This document shows, in pieces, positions 21,567-32,011 of a stretch of 64,000 nt of DNA. The translations under genes were made by a program, and so were the position numbers. Source of the stretch: Thinopyrum elongatum (taxonomy: Eukaryota > Streptophyta > Magnoliopsida > Poales > Poaceae); NCBI GenBank assembly GCA_011799875.1, contig CM022302.1, positions 302,447,048-302,511,047 on the forward strand, in the 5' to 3' direction. Every line of letters begins with the position of its first letter. Position 1 is the first letter of the stretch. A model generated the notes under the pieces. It saw only the letters and a list, made by a program, of their open reading frames with translations, made no database searches and was not told the DNA's origin.

Positions 21567-24500
21567 GTGACGTTGTCCTCTACGGCTTCTTCAACAGGCT
21601 GTGTTGGTCGCTATTCGACGACTCTTCTCACGGCTTCTGCCCGCGGTGGTGGTGCCTACTCTACACCGACTGCTCTCGCGGCTTTCGCGCGCGGCTGTGA
21701 CCGCTCCACGTTGACTCCTTCAGTGGCCGCCACATGCGGCTCTACGTCGACTCACTACTCTCGATCGACTCTACACGCGGCTTCCACGGGTGGTGGCGAC
21801 TGCTCGTCGTCGGCATGTGTTTCTACCTCGACCTCTTTCGCTGTGTCCTTGTCTGCGCAGCTACAATGCCTGCTTGCTGCTTGGGAGTCTTCACCGACAA
21901 GTTCTGCATGTTCTGTGACTAACTCTTCTGGCACTGAGAAACCACCTTCTACTCATTCAGGTACATCCCCATGGATTCTTGGTACTGGGGCGTCTTTTCA
22001 TATGACTTATGATTCTTCCACTTTGACCTCCATTCAATCTGTCGAGTCTCATGTTCGTGTTCTTACGGCTGATGGCACTCCCCTCCATGTAGCTAGTCGA
22101 GGCACTCTTAGCACTTCTTCATTTCATGTTCCCTCTGTCGCTCATGTTCCTCGACTTACCAAGCAGCTCATATCTGGTGGTCAGATTGTTGACTCAAGTT
22201 GTAGAGTCATTCTCGACTTTGATTCGTGTTCTGTTCAGGATCGTCGCACGGGCGCTCTGCTTGGTGCTGGCCCTCGACGCTCCGATGGTCTCTGGGAGCT
22301 TGACTGGCTTTGCCTTCCCTCTGCTATCACCGCCACTAGTCTCACAGCCTCGATTGCTGCATCTACCAGCTCTTTTCAGCAGTGGCATCATCGTCTTGGC
22401 CATTTATGTGGTTCTCGTCTCTCGTCTTTGGTTCATCGCGGTGTTCTGGGGTCTGTCTCCGGTAACGCTTCGTTGGATTGTCTAGGTTGTAGGCTTGGTA
22501 AGCAGATTCAGCTACCCTATCCTCACAGCGAGTCAGTGTCCGAGCGCCCTTTTGATCTTGTCCACTCTAATGTTTGGGGTCTGGCTCCCTTCGCTTCGAA
22601 AGGGGGTCATCGCTACTATATTATCTTTATAGACGATTTTTCTCGGTACACTTGGATCTATTTCATGTCTTCGCGTAGTGAGGTCTTATCTATATACAAA
22701 AAATTCGCTGCCATGGTTCATAACCAGTTTTCCACTCCTATTCGTGTTTTTCGCGCAAATTCAGCTGGTGATTATATCTCCCATGCGCTGCGAGGATTCC
22801 TTGATGAGCAGGGTACTCTTGCTCAGTTCTCTTATCTTGGTGCTCATGCTCAGAATGGTGTGGCTGAGCGCAAGCATCGTCACCTTCTTGAGACGACGCG
22901 TGCGATGATGATCGTCGCCTCTCTTCCGCCTCACTTTTGGGCTGAGGCTGTTACCACTTCCACCTATCTCATCAACATTCAGCCATCTGCTGCTCTACAG
23001 GGTGGCATTCCTCTCGAGCGCCTTTCTGGTCGCTCCCCTGATTATTCGGTGCTTCGCTTGTTTGGTTGTGTTTGCTATGTTTTGCTTGCCCCTCGTGAAC
23101 GCACCAAACTGACCGCTCAGTCTGTTGAGTGTGTATTTCTCGGATACAGTGATGAGCATAAGGGCTATCGGTGCTGGGATCCTGCTGGTCGCCGGATGCG
23201 TATTTCTCGGGATGTCACCTTTGATGAGTCTCGTCCCTTCTACCCGCGTCCATCCTCCTCAGCCTTTTCCACAGAGGATATCTCTTTTCTTATGTTTCCG
23301 GATACACCTCCCTCTGTGCCCAGTATTCCTACTCCTCGTCCCGCTGTTGCAGATTCGACGCCGTCCTCTTCTACGGTTTCTTCTCCTCCCTCATCACATG
23401 ACTCTCCACCTTCATCATCGATACCTTCACCTTCTCTATCTTCATCACCGATACCTTCCCCTTCTCCACCTTCATCGATACATTCCCCGTCTTCGTCTCC
23501 AGTGATTCCACAACTTCCCTCCTTTCCTTTTCATTATACTCGTCGTCCACGTATTGTGGATGAGTCTACTGATGTGCCCTCTACTTCTGGTGTGTCGACT
23601 TCCTCCTCTCAGCCGACTTATGGTCTTCGTACTCGGCCTTGTCCGCCCTCTGACCGATATTCTCCATCTAACTATGGTCTTTCGACCGTTCTTTAGCCGA
23701 CTTCTTATCGTGATGCTATTGTGCATCCCGAATGGCAGTTTGCGATGGCAGAGGAGATTGCTGCCCTTGAGCGCATCGGCACGTGGGATCTGGTTTCTCT
23801 TCCTCCCGGTGTTCATCCCATCTCTTGTAAGTGGGTTTATAAGATAAAGACTTGCTCTGATGGTTCTCTTGAGCATTATAAAGTTCGTCTTGTGGCTCGT
23901 GGCTTTCAGCAAGAGCATGGTCGTGATTATGATGAGACTTTTGCTCCCGTGGCCCATATGACCACTGTCCGTACACTTCTCGCCGTGGCCTCTATTCGCC
24001 ATTGGTCTGTGTCTCAGCTTGATGTGAAGAATGCCTTTCTAAATGGTGAGTTGCGTGAGGAGGTTTATATGCAGCCACCACCTGGGTACTCTGTTCCTGA
24101 TGGCATGGTTTGTCGTCTTCGTCGCTCTCTTTATGGCCTTAAGCAAGCCCCCCGTGCCTAGTTTGAGCGCTTCGCCTCGGTGGTGACTGCTGCTGGGTTG
24201 GATAAAGACTACTTCTCTCTTCCCAATGCACTTTAAAGTAGAAAAAACTACTTCTCTCTCATCACACGGTAATCAAGACCAATAGCAATCTACACATGGT
24301 CTTCTTAATTTTTACATGCACTTAGCTCATTGGGGGTTGGATAATTAAAGAGGAGAGAGATGTTGGCTTGCACCTTTCCAATGCATTTTTTACTTAACTC
24401 CATAATTTGTCCTAAAATTTCTAGATGTACACTCTTCACCGGACGGAGGGAGTATCTTGCTGTCACGCGTCCGGATATCTCCTATCCTGTCCATATTCTG

Positions 24501-25088
24501 AGTCAGTTTGTTTCTGCTCCCACTTCAGTTCACTATAGTCACCTTCTTCGTGTTCTACGATATCTTCGTGGCACGATCTCTCGCCGTCTCTTTTTCCCTC
24601 GTTCCAGCTCGTTACAGCTCCGGGCCTATTCAGATGCTACATGGGCTAGTGATCCTTCAGATCGCCGTCCACTTTCTGCTTACTGTGTTTTTCTTGGTGG
24701 TTCTCTCATTGCCTGGAAGACGAAGAAATAGACTGCAGTTTCGCGTTCGAGTGCAGAGGCCGAGTTGCGAGCTATGGCTCTTCTGACGACAGAGGTGATT
24801 TGGTTACGATGGTTATTGGAGGATTTTGGTGTTTCTGTTACTACACCTACTACCCTCTTGTCAGACAGTACAGGTGCTATCAGTATTGCGCGGGACCCGG
24901 TGAAGCATGAGCTTACCAAGCATATTGGTGTTGATGCTTTCTTTGTGCGAGCTGCTGTGCAGGATCATGTTATTGGTCTTCAGCATGTGCCTTCCGAGCT
25001 ACAGCTAGCAGACTTCTTCACGAAGGCCCAGACTAGAGCGCAACATGGATTTCACCTCTCCAAACTCAGTGTTGTGGATCCACCATGA
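21567..25088 (+). pseudogene. pol: Copia pol polyprotein, catalytically dead
   Basis: One frame carries the whole polyprotein, broken by TAG at 23694, TAG at 24159, a MITE-filled deletion near 24200-24452 and TAG at 24729. The protease site reads [11 protein letters not shown], so the catalytic aspartate is glycine. The integrase zinc-binding HHCC region (WHHRLGH...CLGC) is present. The core reads HSNVWG and RANSAGDY, where the family has HSD and R.DSAGE, so two catalytic aspartates are asparagine; the glutamate in AERKHRH remains. Reverse transcriptase starts well ([21 protein letters not shown]) but the YVDD region is deleted. RNase H (AYSDATWASDP) and the end LADFFTKAQ are present. It cannot be active. 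Confidence 0.92.
24205..24452. mobile_element. truncated Stowaway-like MITE filling a deletion in Copia RT
   Basis: The right end CACCGGACGGAGGGAG followed by TA is a Stowaway terminus. The matching left terminus is missing and the flanking Copia sequence has lost the reverse-transcriptase active-site region. A MITE inserted and a deletion then removed its left end together with host sequence. Confidence 0.65.
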
Positions 25089-25110
25089 GTTTGAGGGGGG
25101 GGGGGGGGGG
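25089..25110 (+). other. PPT with a run of 16 G
   Basis: GTTTGA followed by sixteen G (25095-25110) abuts the 3' LTR at 25111. The G run is the polypurine tract; its length may vary between copies or by sequencing. Confidence 0.8.
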
Positions 25111-25235
25111 TGTTAGAGTTATATTGATGATGGCCTTTGGCCTTTTGTATTCTAGCCTCTTGGCATTCTCTTGTACATGTATATATGATGGCTTTTTGGC
25201 CTCCTAATAATATGAAGTTGCATATTTCCCTAACA
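25111..25235 (+). repeat. 3' LTR of the short-LTR Copia element
   Basis: 125 bp, TGTTAGAG...CCCTAACA, followed by ATGTG (25236-25240). Confidence 0.93.
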
Positions 25236-25285
25236 ATGTGTTCGACACATTGGACGACCAGAATTATTGTGATTTTGTTAGGTAA

Positions 25286-26629
25286 ATGATGGATTCCGAT
25301 GCTTCGTCGGACGAGGAGTATGGACCGGCGGAGCTTGACCAAATGATTCAAGATGAGTTTTTTGATTCCTCAGATTCAGACGAAGAAGTGGACATGATCA
25401 TCCTCATGAGCATGCAAGAGGAAATGGACCGACAAGTGAAGCATATTCTCAACTTCAAGGGCTCAATCAAAGGGAGAAGAGTGATCAACTGGGACAGGGT
25501 GTCCGGAGCAAAGCTAATGCACAATGACTACTTTGCTCCCACACCTGCTTTCCCTGATGATCCATGGTTTCGTCGCTGTTTTCGCATGCGAAAACCATTG
25601 TTTTTGCGCATTGTGGAGGGAGTGGAGGCACACGACGACTACTTCAAGCTCAGAAGGGATTGTTGCAGCCAACTCTCTTTCTCGGCCAAGCAGAAGTGCA
25701 CAGCTACTCTGAGGATGCTTGCACTTGGTACTGCTGTAGATGCCATTGGTGAGATGGTCAGGATGGGGAAGAGCACGTGCCTGAAGACTACTGTCAAATT
25801 TGCCCGCGCCGTGGTGGAGGTGTTTGGACCTGAGTATCTCAGAGAACCAAATGCGCAGGACACAGAGAAGTTGTTGGCTATTGGAGAGGCAAGGGGGTTT
25901 CCAGGAATGCTCGGATCAATTGATTGCATGCATTGACAATGGAAGAACTGCCCCAAAGGTCTGCGGGGAATGTATGAAGGTCACACCAGATAGGCCACCA
26001 TCATACTAGAAGCGGTGGCATCACATGACTTTATGGATTTGGCATGCTTTCTTTGGAATGCCCGCTTCTCACAACGACATCAACGTGCTTTAGCGATCTC
26101 CGATGTTCAGGAGGCTTTGCAATGGGGAATCACCGCCGAGCAACTACACTGTCAACGGCCGGGACTACAACATGGGGTACTATCTTGCCAATGGTATCTA
26201 TCCTCATTGGGCGGTGTTTGTGAAGACCATATCCAAGCCGCGTGGCAATAAAAAGAGCCACTTTGCAACAATGCAGGAAGCGGCTAGGAAGGACGTGGGT
26301 AGGGCATTTGGTGTGCTTCAGGCTCGTTGGGGAATTGTGCGGAGCGCTGCAATGATGTGGGAATCAGAAACTTTGTGGCAGTTGATGACATGTTGTGTTA
26401 TTCTGCACAATATGATTGTCGAGGATGAGGGTGATGGTGTAGCCCAAACCCATGATTCGAAGCACGCGGAGAACAAGTTGAAATCCCGGAAGATAAAGAT
26501 GCGGCTCAGCTTATGAACTTTCTGCAGATGCATCAGAATCTTCGAGATCTGCAGGTGCACACACAGCTACTCAATGATCTTGTGGAGCACATGTGGATCC
26601 ACAATGGCAACCAAGGAGGCAATGCTTGA
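25286..26629 (+). pseudogene. Harbinger transposase (HARBI1-like DDE nuclease), broken
   Basis: The protein opens MMDSDASSDEEYG and carries the DDE_Tnp_4 signature: LRMLALGTAVDAIGE, GSIDCMH (first D, near 25915), SHNDINVL (second D, near 26070) and KDVGRAFGVLQAR near 26295. In the family the last motif is KDVERAFG, so the catalytic glutamate has become glycine. A TGA at 25934, a further TAG, an extra T near 26027 and a frameshift near 26490 break the frame. The last part (MNFLQMHQNLRDL) ends at 26629. The family cuts DNA at TTA/TAA targets in the nucleus. This copy cannot. Confidence 0.92.
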
Positions 26630-27186
26630 GTTTGGCACTTCAAATAAATTTTATGTAAACGCTATCTATGCTTGATACCAACAATTGCTATTTACGTGCG
26701 ACATTGTGTTGCATGATCGATGTGAATGTATTTGCATGGATTTGAGATATGTGGATGCCCAGAAGGAAATATGAGGGCCCGTCCGGATGCACCCATGGGC
26801 GTGCCCGGTCGCATCCGCGGGCGTTTGAGGGGTCGGATTTGCCAAGTCCGGTTGTAGATGCTCTTAGAGATGTAAAACAGGACATGTAAAAATTTACATC
26901 TTCAAAAAGTGAATTTTACATCTCCAAAAAAGAGGCAACTCCAACAGATGATGTATATTGGAGATGTAAAAGAGCAACTCCAATAGGTAATGCAAACCGG
27001 AAATGTAAAAACCAGCCGCAGGCCGCGTTGTTGTGTAGCTGCGTTTGCACATTCAAATAGCAATAAAATTTCATAATTCTACCAACAAAAGTGCATCATC
27101 AATCAAAGTTTGAAATCCTACAACCAAAAGTGCATTTCTCAAATAGAGTTCTTGGCCCAACAAATTAAAATGCACATAAACATCAC

Positions 27187-27871
27187 TCAATTTTCGTCCT
27201 CTTCCTTATCACTAGTGACATTGTCGACGGTGGTATGATCATCATCAACGACTTCTTTGTCGACGTTTTCATCATTGCCGCGAACTCCATCGGAAGCACC
27301 TTCATTGCCACCTCCCATGCCGCTCATGTTGACGCCGAAGCCACCTCCCATGCCACTCATGTTGCCGCCAAAGCCACCTCCCATGCCGCTCATGTTGCCG
27401 CCGAAGCCACCTCCCATGCCGCTCATGTTGTTGCCAAAGCCACCTCCCATGCCGCTCATGTTGCCGCCGAAGCCACCTCCCATGCCGCTCATGTTGCTGC
27501 CAAAGCCACCTCCCATGCCGCTCATGTTGTCGCCGAAGCCACCTCCCATGTTGGCCATGTTGCCACCAAGGCGACCACCCATGCCACCGAAGCCATCATC
27601 CATGTTGCCACCAAAGCCACCTCCCATGTTTCCACCGAATGCACCATTCATGGCACCTCCCATCATGTTCATGTAGCCGCCCATTGCACCTTCCATTCCT
27701 CCGCCCATGGCACCTCCCATTCCTCCTCCCATGGCACCTCCCATTCCTCCCATCATCATGCTTTTCATGAGCATTTGCTTCTTCATGAGCATTTCATCGC
27801 GACAAAGTTTGACATACGCCTTTGCCTTGGGATCAAGAGTAGATGTGTCCATGAACATAAAGTTGAGTGCC
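27187..27871 (-). pseudogene. Harbinger ORF1 (Myb/NAM-associated), C-terminal part with Gly/Met repeats
   Basis: The minus-strand frame from the chromovirus insertion point reads NFMFMDTSTLDPKAKAYVKL then MLMKKQMLMKS, which is the helical end of a NAM-associated ORF1 protein. A tail of tandem 11-residue repeats of the type FGGNMSGMGGG follows (33 bp period, about 27290-27560, seven clear copies plus degenerate GGAMGG units). The end is acidic (DNVTSDKEEDEN, stop at 27187). The N-terminal part is at 41282-42177, on the far side of the 13.4-kb insertion. ORF1 proteins bind the terminal repeats and help the transposase enter the nucleus. Confidence 0.8.
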
Positions 27872-28242
27872 TGTAACGCCCGGTTAATTAAACTACAGTG
27901 AACCTCTGCTAATGATGCCACGTCACCTCGGTTACTGTTGTTAATCTCGCGTTAGTTCAAATCGATTCAAATTCAAATTTGAATTAAAGGCAAACAACAA
28001 AAGTTTTCAAACAATAAAACTAAAATGTTCGGATTGTGCCAAATAATGCGTAGGTAATTATGGTGGAGAAACCACACTTTTTACAAAATGCTTAAATACT
28101 CTAAAATGATTAAAACAGTAGTTGAAACGATTAAATAAACGCCTTTGATATTTTACAAAATACTAATCTAATTTATTATTGGGTCAAACTTTTTGTGGCA
28201 GTGGGTGGTGTTGAGACACTAAACTAGGAATTTACTTTGCGA

Positions 28243-28250
28243 TATATAAA
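28243..28250 (+). promoter_or_regulatory. TATA box in the 5' LTR (and 37881-37888 in the 3' LTR)
   Basis: TATATAAA in an AT-rich setting about 190 bp before a GC-rich leader, conserved at 37881-37888 in the other LTR. The transcription start is inferred at about 28275. Confidence 0.55.
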
Positions 28251-29897
28251 ACAAAACTAGTTCAAGAAATAAAAGAAATCAGTAAAGAAAATAAACAAAG
28301 GAAAAGGAAATTGCAAAAAAGTAAAGAAATAGAAAACACCACTGGGCCAACTGGCCCAGCTGGCCAGCCGGCCTAGCTGGCCCCCTCCCCACTCCTCGAT
28401 AACACCCTGGGGAAACCCTAACCCCCCCTGTCCGCACCACTTCCCCCCACTCCCTCGTTCTCTCTCCCCCTCCCCCGATCCAGATCTGGATCGGGGACAA
28501 ACCCCCATCCACGCCATCTCCTGACGCCGCCCAAAGCTACCTCGCCACCGAGTCGCCGCCCCGTCGCCGAATCTCGCTTCTCCGACCTCCTCCCCGAGCA
28601 GCTTCCTCGAGGCTCGCCGCCCTCTTCTCACGAACGGAGGGTGAGGAAACCCCCGGCCTCTCCTCCTCTGTCCTCGCCCCTCGCGCCGCTCGGCTCGCGC
28701 TGCTCGGCTCGCGCCGCTCGGCTAGCGCACGCATGGCCTCGCACGCGCCGTCGCCGGCCTCATCGCGCCCCTGTGCCCCCACTCACCACGCGGCCGCGCT
28801 GCCTTGCTGTCGTGCTGCCGCGGCTCCCTCCCCGTCCTCCATGGCGGCGGCCCTCGCCGCGCTTGCTGGAGCTCCCCTACGGCCCCTGCGCCGCCTCGCA
28901 GCCGCGCTCCCGCTCGGCCCCTGGCCTCGCCCGCAGCCCCCCCGTGCGCTGATCCCGCGTTCGCCCGCTCCAGCCGCAGCCACCGCTCGCCCCGCGCGCG
29001 CTGCCCTGCCTCGCCGGCGTTGCTGCTACCTCGTCGCCCCGGCCTTCCTCACATGCACGCGCCTGCAGCCGCGCAACTCTGTCGCAGCCACCTCAGCTGC
29101 CCAGCATCGCCGCCGCTCGCCGACCCGCCGCCCTCCACCGGCGCCGTCTGCGGCCGGTTCTCCGTGGCCGCGCTCCGGCGAGCCACTCGCCCGCGCCCTG
29201 GTTTTGCCCGTTCGGGCGCCCACTGCCCGCTGGCGCCCGTCGCCTGTTCGGGTTTCACCCGATGCCCGCACCCGCTATGGCCTCTGGCCCATTGACAGCC
29301 GAGGCCCACACCCCTGAGAACGTTAAAATAAATAAATAAATAAAAATATAATTAATTAAATAATTAGTTAAATAATTAATTAACTTAATTAAACCTAATT
29401 AACCGGCTAATAAAACTAACTACTGTTAATTAGTTAACAGCCTATGACATGTGGGACCCACCCGTCAGTTGACTGGTCAACGGTCAACTTTGACCGCTGA
29501 TGTCATGCTGATGCAGTAAACATATTTTTGAATTAAATTAATCTGATAATTCTAAAAATGAATTAAAACTTTAAAAATTGATATAAAATAATCCGTAACT
29601 CGGATGAAAATACTTTGTACATGAAAGTTGCTCAGAATTTCGAGACGAATCCGAATACGCAGTCCGTTTGTCCGCCACACGTCCCTAGCATAGCGAACAT
29701 GCAACAATCCACCTCCGGTTCGTCTATCCGAAAAACGTCAAACACCAGGAATACTTTCCTGAAATGTTTTTCCCCTTCGCCAGTAGCACCTAGTACTGCG
29801 TTAGGGCACACCTAGCACCGCTATTTGCTTTGTCATGCATCGTCATGCATCTGTTTGCATTATATTCATTGTTTCTTCCCCCTCTTCTCTCCGGTAG

Positions 29898-29975
29898 ACT
29901 ACGAGACTGACGCCGCTGCTGCTGCCCCGATCGACTACGGTGTTGACGACCCCTCCTTCTTGACTGAGCTTCCAG
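29898..29975 (+). other. exon-like segment 1 in the LTR (acidic peptide)
   Basis: The segment follows a pyrimidine-rich acceptor (TTCTCTCCGGTAG) and ends CTTCCAG before GCAAGC; the copy at 39497-39574 ends before GTAAGC. Read in phase it gives YETDAAAAAPIDYGVDDPSF. The 3' LTR copy keeps the same frame with only two substitutions. It is 78 bp with split codons at both ends, as an internal exon would be. No protein family is recognised. Confidence 0.45.
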
Positions 29976-31263
29976 GCAAGCAAACCCCCTTGTTCATCCC
30001 GATATCGCCTACTCTTTCCCTCTACTGCTTGCATTAGAGTAGTGTAGCCGTTACTGCTTTCGGTTGAACCTATTCTGCTGCATAGCCTGTCCTTGTTACT
30101 TCTGTTGTTACCTTACCTGCAATCCTATATGCTTAGTATAGGTTGCTAGTTTATCATCAGTGGCCCTACATACTTGTCCGTCTGCCATGCTATACTACTG
30201 GGCCGTGATCACTCGGGAGGTGATCACGGGTATATACTATATACTATTACATACTTATGTTACTTTCGGATATGGGGCTGAAGGGACAAGTGGTTCCACC
30301 CAAGTAGTGGTAGGCCTGGGTTCCCGACGGCCCCTGAGTGTTACTTTGTGGCGGAGCGACAAGGCAGGTTGTGACCACCTAGGAGACAGGTGGGCCTGGT
30401 CCCTGGTCGGCGTCCGCGGTTACATCAAATAACACGCTTAACGAGATCTTGGTATTTGATCTGACTTGGCCACTGGCCTATACGCACTAACCACCACACG
30501 GGAACAGTTATGGGCACTCGACGTCGTAGTATCAGCCGAAGCCTTCTAGACGTCAGCGACTGAGCGGCGCGCGCCGGATTGGACTGGAACGCCTGCTCTT
30601 GTATTAGGGGGGCTAGGTCTGCTTCCGGCCGCCCACGCAACATGCAGGAGTGCAAAGGGCGATGGGCTCAAGACCGCTGCGCGCTTAGGATTTAGACCGG
30701 CGTGCTGACCTCTCTGTTGAGCCTAGGTAGGGCTGCGACGTGTTGATCTTCCGAGGCCGGGCCTGACCCAGGAAAGTGTGTCCGGCCAGAGGGATCGAGC
30801 GTGTTGGGTAATGTGGTGCACCCCTGCAGGGAAGATTGATCTATTCGAATAGCCGTGTCCACGGTAACAGGACGACCCGGAGTTGTACTTCGACCTTATG
30901 ACAACTAGAACCGAATACTTAATAAAACACACCCCTTACAAGTTCCAGATACAACCCGGTGATCGCTCTCTCACAGGGCGACCAGGAGAGGATCGCCGGG
31001 TAGGATTATGCTATACGATTGTTACTTGGTTAACTTACCAGCTACTCTCTTCTACTGCTTCAAGATGGAGACTACCAGAAGCGTAGTCTTCGCTAGGACT
31101 AGCTATCCCCCTCTTATTCTAGCATTCTGCAGTTCAGTCCACAGATACTACCCATTTCATTGATACCGATGCATATGTAGTGTAGATCCTTGCTTGCGAG
31201 TACTTTTGATGAGTACTCACGGTTGCTTTGCTCCCTCTTTTTCCACCTTTCCATTCTTCTCGG

Positions 31264-31377
31264 ATGTCGCAACTAGTTGCTGGAGCCCAGGAGCCAGACG
31301 CCACCGTCGACGATGACTCCTACTACACCGAGGGTGCCTACTACTACGTGCAGGCCGCCGCCGACGATCAGGAGTAG
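31264..31377 (+). other. exon-like segment 2 in the LTR (acidic, Tyr-rich peptide)
   Basis: An ATG-started 37-residue frame contains AGAQEPDATVDDDSYYTEGA and ends at TAG 31375-31377. The 3' LTR copy (40864-40977) keeps the frame despite several substitutions. An AG acceptor inside it (CAACTAG|TT at 31277; CAACCAG|TT in the other LTR) would join it to segment 1 in phase. It may be the last exon of a spliced leader peptide, or an upstream ORF. Confidence 0.45.
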
Positions 31378-31680
31378 TTTAGGAGGATCCCAGGCAGGAG
31401 GCCCGCACCTCTTTCGATCTGTATCCCCAGTTTGTGCTAGCCATCTTATGGCACCTTGTTTAACTTATGTCTGTACTCAGATATTGTTGCTTCCGCTGAC
31501 TCGTCTATGATCAAGCTTATGTATTCGAGCCCTCGAGGCCCCTGGTTTGTAATATGAAGCTTGTATGACTTTAATTTGTGTTTAGAGTTGTGTTGTGATA
31601 TCTTCCCGTGAGTCCCTGATCTTGATCGTACACGTTTGCGTGTATGATTAGTGTACGGTCAAATCGGGGGCGTCACAAGT

Positions 31681-31693
31681 TGGTATCAGAGCC
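31681..31693 (+). other. PBS of the long-LTR chromovirus
   Basis: TGGTATCAGAGCC, a perfect match to the usual plant initiator methionine tRNA site, three bases after the LTR. Confidence 0.95.
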
Positions 31694-32011
31694 GACTGCC
31701 TGTAGGAATCCCCCTTCCACACTCCTTGGCCAAAGTAGAGTCTAGACATTGCTAAACTTTTACTAACATGGCTGTGTGTCTTACGGGCCCGCATCGCCAT
31801 TGGGTGGTATGAGGTTCTTTTACTCCTCGATCTTTACTCCGGGACTCTGAACTCTCTTCTATTCGGGTTAAATGAATTTACTAACTCTAACATTAGGATC
31901 CCGTGACCACATTCACCCCAAAGTTGGATAAGCCATAGTTATTCCTTAGAATAGTATTTTGAATAATACCCACACTGTCATTTGACTCCTTTGAAACATC
32001 TTTGTTTTCAG

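Larger units (their letters stand above)
20573..25235 (+). mobile_element. Copia retrotransposon with very short LTRs, TSD ATGTG
   Basis: LTRs at 20573-20694 (122 bp) and 25111-25235 (125 bp) begin TGTTAGAGTTATATTG and end TTTCC.TAACA. ATGTG flanks both (20568-20572, 25236-25240). A methionine-type PBS follows the 5' LTR and a G-rich PPT precedes the 3' LTR. Domains run protease, integrase, reverse transcriptase, RNase H, the Copia order. A recognisable gag is missing: 20708-21560 is GC-rich with no capsid or zinc-knuckle motif. It is inserted in the leader of Harbinger A. Confidence 0.93.
20138..26863 (+). mobile_element. PIF/Harbinger transposon A, TSD TTA
   Basis: Left end GAGCATCTACAGCCGGAC and right end GTCCGGTTGTAGATGCTC are inverted copies with one mismatch, flanked by TTA on both sides (20135-20137, 26864-26866). 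Without the nested Copia element it is about 2.1 kb and holds a Harbinger transposase pseudogene, no ORF1. The left 430 bp contains a pyrimidine-rich, GC-rich leader and no clear gene. Confidence 0.88.
27872..31677 (+). repeat. 5' LTR of the long-LTR chromovirus
   Basis: 3806 bp. It contains a TATA box, an 850-bp GC-rich stretch (about 28430-29320) with long accidental frames, an AT-rich stretch (29320-29420), and exon-like coding segments at 29898-29975 and 31278-31377. Most of its length lies downstream of the TATA box, so the R-U5 part would be about 3.4 kb. Confidence 0.93.

Noticed and set aside
27290..27760. Regular 33-bp repeats as a CRISPR-like array
   Set aside because: There are no unique spacers; the units are contiguous, in frame and encode a Gly/Met-rich tail of a eukaryotic transposon protein.
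28641..29317. Long GC-rich open frames (up to about 194 residues) in both 3.8-kb LTRs and similar ones in the solo LTR
   Set aside because: Several frames are open at once on both strands, with only Pro/Arg/Ala composition from high GC. They lie in the leader part of LTRs and the frames are not kept between copies.
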